From CAZKEW01 sp964558915 (GTDB lineage: Bacteria; Acidobacteriota; Aminicenantia; Aminicenantales; UBA8522), in NCBI GenBank assembly GCA_964558915.1, contig CAZLFV010000004.1:1-64000 (forward strand): a DNA stretch of 64,000 bases. The letters run 5' to 3'. Within the stretch, counting starts at the first letter, position 1. Every line of letters begins with the position of its first letter. A model generated the notes under the pieces. The model saw only the letters and a list, made by a program, of their open reading frames with translations, had not been told where the DNA came from and searched no databases. A program made the position numbers and the translations under genes. Below, one piece after another: positions 59,675 to 64,000 of the stretch.

Positions 59675-60934
59675 ATGAAATATCGGATCGTATGGTATAG
59701 AAAAATGAAAGAACAAAAGAATCTGAAATCCAGGCGGAAAAAGATACTCATCGGGGCCACTGTCATCGTGGTGATCGGGCTTGTCGTCTTCTTTAACCTC
59801 CGGGCCAAAAGAGAGAAATCGATCAAGGTCACCATCGAGAAGATCCAGCTCCATGATCTGACCTCGAAGGTTTCAGCTTCGGGAGAGGTTAAGCCCAAAA
59901 AGAACGTCGAAATTAGCGCCCAGGCACATGGCCGCATCGTCAAGATCGGCGTCGTCGAAGGCCAGGAGGTCAAGGCCGGAGATTTTCTGCTCAAGCTTGA
60001 CGCAACCCAGTACGAGGCCAACGCCGAGAGAGACCGCGCGCTCACTCAGTCCTACAGGTCCCAGCTCATCCAGTCTGAGGCCAGGATGAAAAGGGAGAAG
60101 AATAATTACAACCGCCAAAAGCAGCTCTTTGCTAGCCAGCTCATTTCCACTGAACAGCTGGAAGCAGCCAAAGTCCAGTATGATATCGCCGTGGCTGAGG
60201 TCGAGAGCATCCGCCATCAGATCCAACAGGCCGAAGCGTCCCTCAAGAGTTCTCTCGATAGCCTGACTAAGACCGTCTACAATTCTCCGATCAACGGCAT
60301 TGTTACTAGCCTTCCTGTCGAAGAAGGCGAGATGGCGATCATGGGAACTATGAATTTTTCCGGGACTGTCCTTATGACCATCGCCGACCTCTCAGAAATG
60401 GAAGTGGAGGTCGAGGTGGACGAGACAGATGTGGTTGGCGTCACGCTCGGCCAGAAGGCGGACGTAAAAGTCGATGCCCTCCCCAACCAAGTTCTCCAGG
60501 GGACTGTAACGGAGATCGGGAGCTCGGCCATGGAAAAAGTGAGCGCGACGCAACAGGAATCGCGGGATTTCCTGGTCAAAGTCACCCTCGTCAACGCTCC
60601 GCAGAGTTTGAAACCTGGGCTATCCGCCTCGGCAGATATCATTACGGCAGAGAAAAAGGGAGTTGTAGCCGTTCCCATCTCCGCTCTGGTGCTCCGGGAA
60701 AAAGAATCAAAGAACTCCCCGAGCAAAGAAAAAACAGAGGAAGAGGGTGTCTATGTGGTCGACCGCGGCCGAGCGAAATTCATCCCCGTGACCAAGGGAA
60801 TCATGGGCGGTCTGCTCATCGAAATCACCTCCGGCCTCAAGGAAGGCCAGGAAGCTATCGTCGGCCCGTACAGCGCGCTGCGAGACCTCAAGGACGGGAC
60901 CTTGGTCAAATTTGAGGAAAAGAAAGCAGGCTAG
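59675..60934 (+). CDS. HlyD/MacA-type periplasmic adaptor (membrane fusion protein)
   Basis: A 419-residue protein. It has a basic N-terminus, one membrane helix (about 24-43, ILIGATVIVVIGLVVFFNL), a first lipoyl half (VSASGEVKPKKNVEISAQAHGRI), a long helical hairpin (about 110-200) and a second lipoyl and beta-barrel half (VYNSPINGIVTSLPVEEGEM...). It is of the MacA type that links an inner-membrane ABC exporter to outer-membrane factors. Followed two bases later by an ABC ATPase. Start at 59675; 59705 (MKEQK) is an alternative. Confidence 0.9.
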   Translation: MKYRIVWYRKMKEQKNLKSRRKKILIGATVIVVIGLVVFFNLRAKREKSIKVTIEKIQLHDLTSKVSASGEVKPKKNVEISAQAHGRIVKIGVVEGQEVKAGDFLLKLDATQYEANAERDRALTQSYRSQLIQSEARMKREKNNYNRQKQLFASQLISTEQLEAAKVQYDIAVAEVESIRHQIQQAEASLKSSLDSLTKTVYNSPINGIVTSLPVEEGEMAIMGTMNFSGTVLMTIADLSEMEVEVEVDETDVVGVTLGQKADVKVDALPNQVLQGTVTEIGSSAMEKVSATQQESRDFLVKVTLVNAPQSLKPGLSASADIITAEKKGVVAVPISALVLREKESKNSPSKEKTEEEGVYVVDRGRAKFIPVTKGIMGGLLIEITSGLKEGQEAIVGPYSALRDLKDGTLVKFEEKKAG

Positions 60935-60936
60935 GA

Positions 60937-61638
60937 ATGGACCCCCAGGACGGCACGCTCATCAGGGCGGAAAACCTCTGGAAAATATACAAGCTTGAAA
61001 AACAAGAAGTTGTTGCCCTCCAGGGCGTCACTTTTACTGTCCAGCCCAATGAGTTTTTTGCCATCATGGGACCGTCCGGCTCCGGCAAATCAACCCTGAT
61101 GAACCTCATTGGTTGCCTGGATACCCCTACTGAAGGCAATTATTTTCTAAAAGGCAAATTGGTCAGCACCATGAGCGAAAATGAGCTGGCCTACATCCGC
61201 AACCGTGAAATCGGGTTTGTTTTCCAGGTCTTCAATCTTCTCCCCAGAGCCTCCGCCTTCCGCAATGTCGAGCTTCCTCTAATTTATAAGGGAACCAAGA
61301 AGCACGAAAGGGAAGAGAGGGTCAGGAAGGCTCTGGACATGGTTGAGATGACCCCGCGGATGAATCACCGGCCTCCGGAGCTGTCGGGAGGAGAGAGACA
61401 ACGGGTGGCCATAGCCCGTGCTTTGGTCAACGAACCCTCTATTCTGTTGGCCGACGAGCCGACAGGGAATCTTGATTCAAAGACCGGATCAGAGATCATG
61501 AACCTGTTTCGCAAGCTCCATGATCAAGGCAACACCATCATTATCGTGACCCATGACCGGGACATCGCCCACCAAACGCAACGGATCATATTCCTTAAAG
61601 ATGGCAAAATTGAGAGAGAAGAGCGGAAAGGAGGATGA
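60937..61638 (+). CDS. MacB/LolD-type ABC transporter ATPase
   Basis: A 233-residue ATPase of the MacB/LolD/FtsE group. Walker A GPSGSGKST (about 45-53), signature LSGGERQRVAIARAL, Walker B ILLADEPTGNLD, and a late THDRDIA switch His. The FVFQVFNLLPR Q-loop is typical for the MacB/LolD class. No FtsX-type permease gene follows; instead a Yip1 protein overlaps its stop. The permease must be encoded elsewhere. Confidence 0.94.
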   Translation: MDPQDGTLIRAENLWKIYKLEKQEVVALQGVTFTVQPNEFFAIMGPSGSGKSTLMNLIGCLDTPTEGNYFLKGKLVSTMSENELAYIRNREIGFVFQVFNLLPRASAFRNVELPLIYKGTKKHEREERVRKALDMVEMTPRMNHRPPELSGGERQRVAIARALVNEPSILLADEPTGNLDSKTGSEIMNLFRKLHDQGNTIIIVTHDRDIAHQTQRIIFLKDGKIEREERKGG

Positions 61639-61640
61639 GG

Positions 61641-62351
61641 ATGAACTTCTTCAGCCGCTTCTTTGGGATATTCTTTGATCCCGGCCGGACCTTTGCCGTC
61701 CTGGCCGAGCGGCCCGTCTGGGTTGACGCCCTGATCGTCCTTCTCATCGTGGCCGCCGTATTCAGCTATCTCGTCGCTCCCTACATGCAAAAGGACAGCC
61801 TCCAGATGATGGAGGACAATGCGGCCAAGCTCAAGCAAAAATGGGGAGAAGAAAGATACAACCTCGTCCTGCAGCGGACTCAAAGCATATCCTCAGCCCG
61901 ACGTCTCATCAATTCAGCAGTCCTTTCACCGATGACTCTTCTTATCGGTCTCCTTTTCTCCTCATTGATCATTCTTGGCCTGAGCCGCATCGTCTCCACC
62001 CAGGGAAATTATCTCAAGGTTTTTTCCGCGCTCATTCACGCCAACTTTGTGGACAAGATTCTCGGCAATGCGCTCAGGCTTCTGCTCATTATCGGCAAGA
62101 AATCAGTCCTGCAAACCTCGACCAGCCTGGCCGCCTTCTTCCCTAAACTCGAGGTTACATCCTTGCCCTATATCGTCCTTGCGCAATTTGATTTCTTCCA
62201 AATCTGGCTCTTCGGCATCTTTGGCCTCGGTCTTGCGGCCATCTTCAAGATCAACCTTAAGAAGGCCCTGTTCATCTCTTACGGATTCTGGTTCATCAAA
62301 AGCTTGTTCAACATCGCTCTCAGCCTGTTGCTCATGTCTTACCTGCGCTAA
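61641..62351 (+). CDS. Yip1-domain membrane protein
   Basis: About 236 residues with five hydrophobic segments (about 25-50, 95-120, 130-160, 175-205 and 210-235) and the short, N-terminal FFSRFFGIFFDPGRTFAVLAERPVWVDALIVLL pattern found in the bacterial Yip1 family. Function in bacteria is not settled. An ATG at 61635 overlaps the ATPase stop with AAGGAGG touching it; the ATG at 61641 has the Shine-Dalgarno 6 bases away, so 61641 is preferred. A perfect hairpin followed by a T-rich stretch ends the operon. Confidence 0.8.
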   Translation: MNFFSRFFGIFFDPGRTFAVLAERPVWVDALIVLLIVAAVFSYLVAPYMQKDSLQMMEDNAAKLKQKWGEERYNLVLQRTQSISSARRLINSAVLSPMTLLIGLLFSSLIILGLSRIVSTQGNYLKVFSALIHANFVDKILGNALRLLLIIGKKSVLQTSTSLAAFFPKLEVTSLPYIVLAQFDFFQIWLFGIFGLGLAAIFKINLKKALFISYGFWFIKSLFNIALSLLLMSYLR

Positions 62352-62399
62352 TGCGGATAAGCATTGCCCTCATCTCCAATCTCGCAGCGGTGGGCCCGT

Positions 62400-62430
62400 T
62401 CCGGAAAAGTCTTTCCGGACAATTTTATTT
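62400..62430 (+). terminator. Intrinsic terminator of the HlyD-ABC-Yip1 operon
   Basis: TCCGGAAA (62400-62407) and TTTCCGGA (62412-62419) form a perfect 8-bp stem with a 4-base loop, followed by the T-rich CAATTTTATTT. This is the clearest rho-independent signal in the window. Confidence 0.65.
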
Positions 62431-62457
62431 GACAGAGAGACGCGCTCCACATAAATT
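62429..62457 (+). promoter_or_regulatory. Promoter of the DUF4388 gene
   Basis: TTGACA (62429-62434), 17-base spacer, TAAATT (62452-62457). The -10 ends 6 bases before the GTG start at 62464: a leaderless arrangement immediately after the terminator. Confidence 0.6.
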
Positions 62458-62463
62458 ATTCTT

Positions 62464-63567
62464 GTGAACGAAAAGTCCTGGCGTGGAGACCTGGCCACAA
62501 CTCCTCTCCCCCAGCTTCTCTTCCGCATCTGGGAAGGAAAAGAGTCAGGATATCTAAGAATTCAAGGCCAGGGGGTTGTGAAAAACCTCTGCTTCTCGGA
62601 AGGCGAACTTTCCCTGGCTGAGGGCTCTTTTTCAGAGGAAGACTTCGCTAAGAGATTGGTCAGCAGCAATCTCCTCTCCAGCCAACAGGTTGATGAATCA
62701 TCAAAATATGCCCTGGAGAACAAGATTTCACTCCTGCGGGCACTTATTGAGCGAGGCGTCCTTCCAGCTTCTCGCGCCTTGCGGACCTTGACCGAGTTCT
62801 GGCGGGAAGACTTGGGTTCGCTTTTCGACTGGCCCCGGGCAGACTTTTTCTTCGACTCGAGCCCGGCCATTCCAAGAGTTCAAGTTTATGCACTGGCCTC
62901 GACTCCCGAATTTATCATCCTGGGAATCCGGGGGATGAAAAATTTCGACCTGATCGAGGCCTTCCTTCCCTCAGAGTCCGCATCTCTTCAGGTTCTTTCT
63001 CCGGCTCATACCGAGCTTCTCAAGCTCAATGCGCCCGAAAAATATGTCCTGAGCATTCTCCCGCACGCCCCCACTTTGCAGGAGCTCTACAGTGTCAGTC
63101 AGCTGGGCAAGAAGGAAACCCAACGGGCAATCTTCGAACTTCTCCATTTAGGCGTGGTGGGGCTCACCCAGCCCAGGAACACGGTCAAACCGACGCCGGA
63201 CTTCTCTTCGGCCGGACTGGAGAAAATCTGGGGTGATTTTAACGACAAGTGCTCTTTCATATTCAAATATATCTCCAAAGAGATTGGGCCAGTCGGGCTG
63301 AATGTTGTGGAAAAAGCCCTGGATGAGGTCAGGGCGAAACTGGGCCCTCCTCTTCAGGGCCTCGAGCTGAGGGCCGACGGCCGCATTGAGCTCAAGCCCT
63401 TCCCGCTCCTGAGCCTCAACCTCTACAACGAAGAGAGCTTCAAGAACTTTATCCGCGTGCTCAACGAAATCCTGGTGGCAGAGGTCCTGGCCGTCAAGAA
63501 AACACTGGGAAACGCCCACGAAGCTGCAGTCGTGAAAAACTTGGAAAGAATCGGGGATTCAACGTGA
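62464..63567 (+). CDS. DUF4388 (PATAN-like) protein
   Basis: A 367-residue cytoplasmic protein. The first half (about 5-110) matches DUF4388: WRGDLATTPLPQLLFRIWEGKESGYLRIQG, VKNLCFSEGELSLAEGS. DUF4388/PATAN modules occur in signalling proteins and in proteins linked to type IV pili and gliding in Myxococcus-like and Acidobacteriota lineages. The second half (about 180-365) contains a winged-helix-like segment (LQELYSVSQLGKKETQRAIFELLHLGVV). GTG start, no Shine-Dalgarno. It overlaps the small peptide gene by GTGA. Confidence 0.75.
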   Translation: MNEKSWRGDLATTPLPQLLFRIWEGKESGYLRIQGQGVVKNLCFSEGELSLAEGSFSEEDFAKRLVSSNLLSSQQVDESSKYALENKISLLRALIERGVLPASRALRTLTEFWREDLGSLFDWPRADFFFDSSPAIPRVQVYALASTPEFIILGIRGMKNFDLIEAFLPSESASLQVLSPAHTELLKLNAPEKYVLSILPHAPTLQELYSVSQLGKKETQRAIFELLHLGVVGLTQPRNTVKPTPDFSSAGLEKIWGDFNDKCSFIFKYISKEIGPVGLNVVEKALDEVRAKLGPPLQGLELRADGRIELKPFPLLSLNLYNEESFKNFIRVLNEILVAEVLAVKKTLGNAHEAAVVKNLERIGDST

Positions 63568-63644
63568 GCCGGAAACAACTCCTCTCGCTCCTCCTGTTTA
63601 TTACCGCAATCGCACTTCTTTTCTTGATCACCATTGGACTCTAA
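63564..63644 (+). CDS. Predicted 26-residue single-helix membrane peptide
   Basis: GTG at 63564 overlaps the DUF4388 stop; TAA at 63642-63644. The product is MSRKQLLSLLLFITAIALL plus FLITIGL: a basic head and one membrane helix. The overlap and composition support it, but it is very short and lacks a separate ribosome site. It overlaps the likely start of miaA. Confidence 0.45.
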   Translation: MSRKQLLSLLLFITAIALLFLITIGL

Positions 63645-64000
63645 AGGCAAAAATCTGGTCATCATCCTGGGTCCCACGGGAGTGGGAAAAAGCGCCGCCG
63701 GCGTCTATCTTGCCGAAAAATTCAACGGGGAGATTATCAATTGTGATTCGATGCAGGTCTATAAAGAGTTTGACATCGGGACGGATAAGCCCACAGCCGA
63801 GATGCAGCAAAGAGCGCCTCATCATCTTCTCGATATCATCGCCTGGTCCACCCAATTTACCGCGGCCGATTTTGTGCGCGAAGCGCTGGCCGCGATCCGA
63901 CTCGTCGAAGGCAAAGGAAAGCTTCCCTTCATCGTTGGCGGAACCGGGCTCTATCTTAAGGCCCTCCTGGAAGGTCTTTTCCCCGGCCCGGGAAAAGACG
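63634..64000 (+). CDS. miaA: tRNA dimethylallyltransferase (5' part)
   Basis: The window ends inside this gene; about 122 residues are visible. Product adds a dimethylallyl group to A37 of tRNAs reading UNN codons. P-loop GPTGVGKS (about residues 13-20), the INCDSMQVYKEFDIGTDKP motif, HHLLDI and FIVGGTGLYLKALLEG are diagnostic. No ATG is available in frame near the P-loop, so TTG at 63634 is the probable start; it lies inside the overlapping peptide gene. IspH in the same window makes the precursor of its dimethylallyl donor. Confidence 0.9.
   Translation, partial: MDSKGKNLVIILGPTGVGKSAAGVYLAEKFNGEIINCDSMQVYKEFDIGTDKPTAEMQQRAPHHLLDIIAWSTQFTAADFVREALAAIRLVEGKGKLPFIVGGTGLYLKALLEGLFPGPGKD

Noticed and set aside
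1..64000. tRNA, rRNA, CRISPR arrays, insertion sequences, prophage
   Set aside because: I looked for cloverleaf T-arm patterns, spaced repeats and transposase or integrase motifs and found none.

Overview
The window is a densely coding bacterial chromosome segment. No rRNA, tRNA, CRISPR array, transposase or phage gene was seen. The cell is almost certainly diderm: it encodes a secretin, a PpiD-type periplasmic chaperone, a beta-barrel protein carrying a heme motif, and periplasmic adaptor and multiheme cytochrome proteins. Gene content and protein style (a secretin fused to TPR and cohesin-like domains, PATAN/DUF4388 protein, Yip1 protein, M1-like peptidase, exported GHL10- and GH38-like enzymes) resemble the Acidobacteriota / Candidatus Aminicenantes group. 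That placement is inference; a marker phylogeny on rpsP, rplS, trmD and ffh would settle it.

Layout. 128-8523 (minus) is one long operon for a type IV pilus / type II secretion assembly machine (pilC/gspF, pilB/gspE, pilM, pilN, pilO, pilP-like, secretin), ending with a P-loop NTPase and a MoaD/ThiS-type sulfur carrier. No pilin or prepilin peptidase is present. 8712-13302 (plus) is a small exported protein followed by a PDZ-GAF-PAS histidine kinase and an NtrC-type sigma-54 activator. Then come an M1-like metallopeptidase, speD, an Lrp/AsnC regulator divergent from glnA, a 128-bp intricately folded inverted-repeat element (18812-18939), and an M50 protease-trpS-scpA-scpB-ggt run. The run continues into an exported unknown protein, a TRAP large permease, a 48-aa membrane peptide and an AstE-like deacylase. 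26980-28836 is a GH38-like exported enzyme with visibly G+C-rich codon use.

29303-35811 (plus) is ispH-rpsA-HU/IHF-HIT-acyl-CoA dehydrogenase-ppiD, several with ATGA-type overlaps. 35864-43453 holds an acyltransferase, an isoaspartyl dipeptidase with an NhaC antiporter, a small Cys protein, a second sigma-54 activator and a yyaL-like gene broken by one missing G. A GHL10-like enzyme, a multiheme cytochrome with a heme-tagged outer-membrane barrel, and an ECF sigma / anti-sigma / exported secretin-N-like trio follow. 49844-56196 (minus) is the conserved ffh-rpsP-khpA-rimM-trmD-rplS-rnhB block plus a large TPR protein. The end carries accB-accC, a LecA-like protein with an inositol monophosphatase, an HlyD-ABC-Yip1 operon, a DUF4388 gene, a 26-aa peptide and the 5' part of miaA.

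Themes. Several units point to scavenging peptides and modified amino acids: gamma-glutamyltransferase, AstE-like deacylase, TRAP permease, isoaspartyl dipeptidase, M1 peptidase, Lrp and glutamine synthetase. The most general observation is regulatory. Promoters can be read by eye as TTGaca-N17-TAnnnT at many gene heads, and in at least seven cases the -10 box ends only 6-10 nt before the start codon, which implies leaderless mRNAs alongside Shine-Dalgarno-led genes inside operons.
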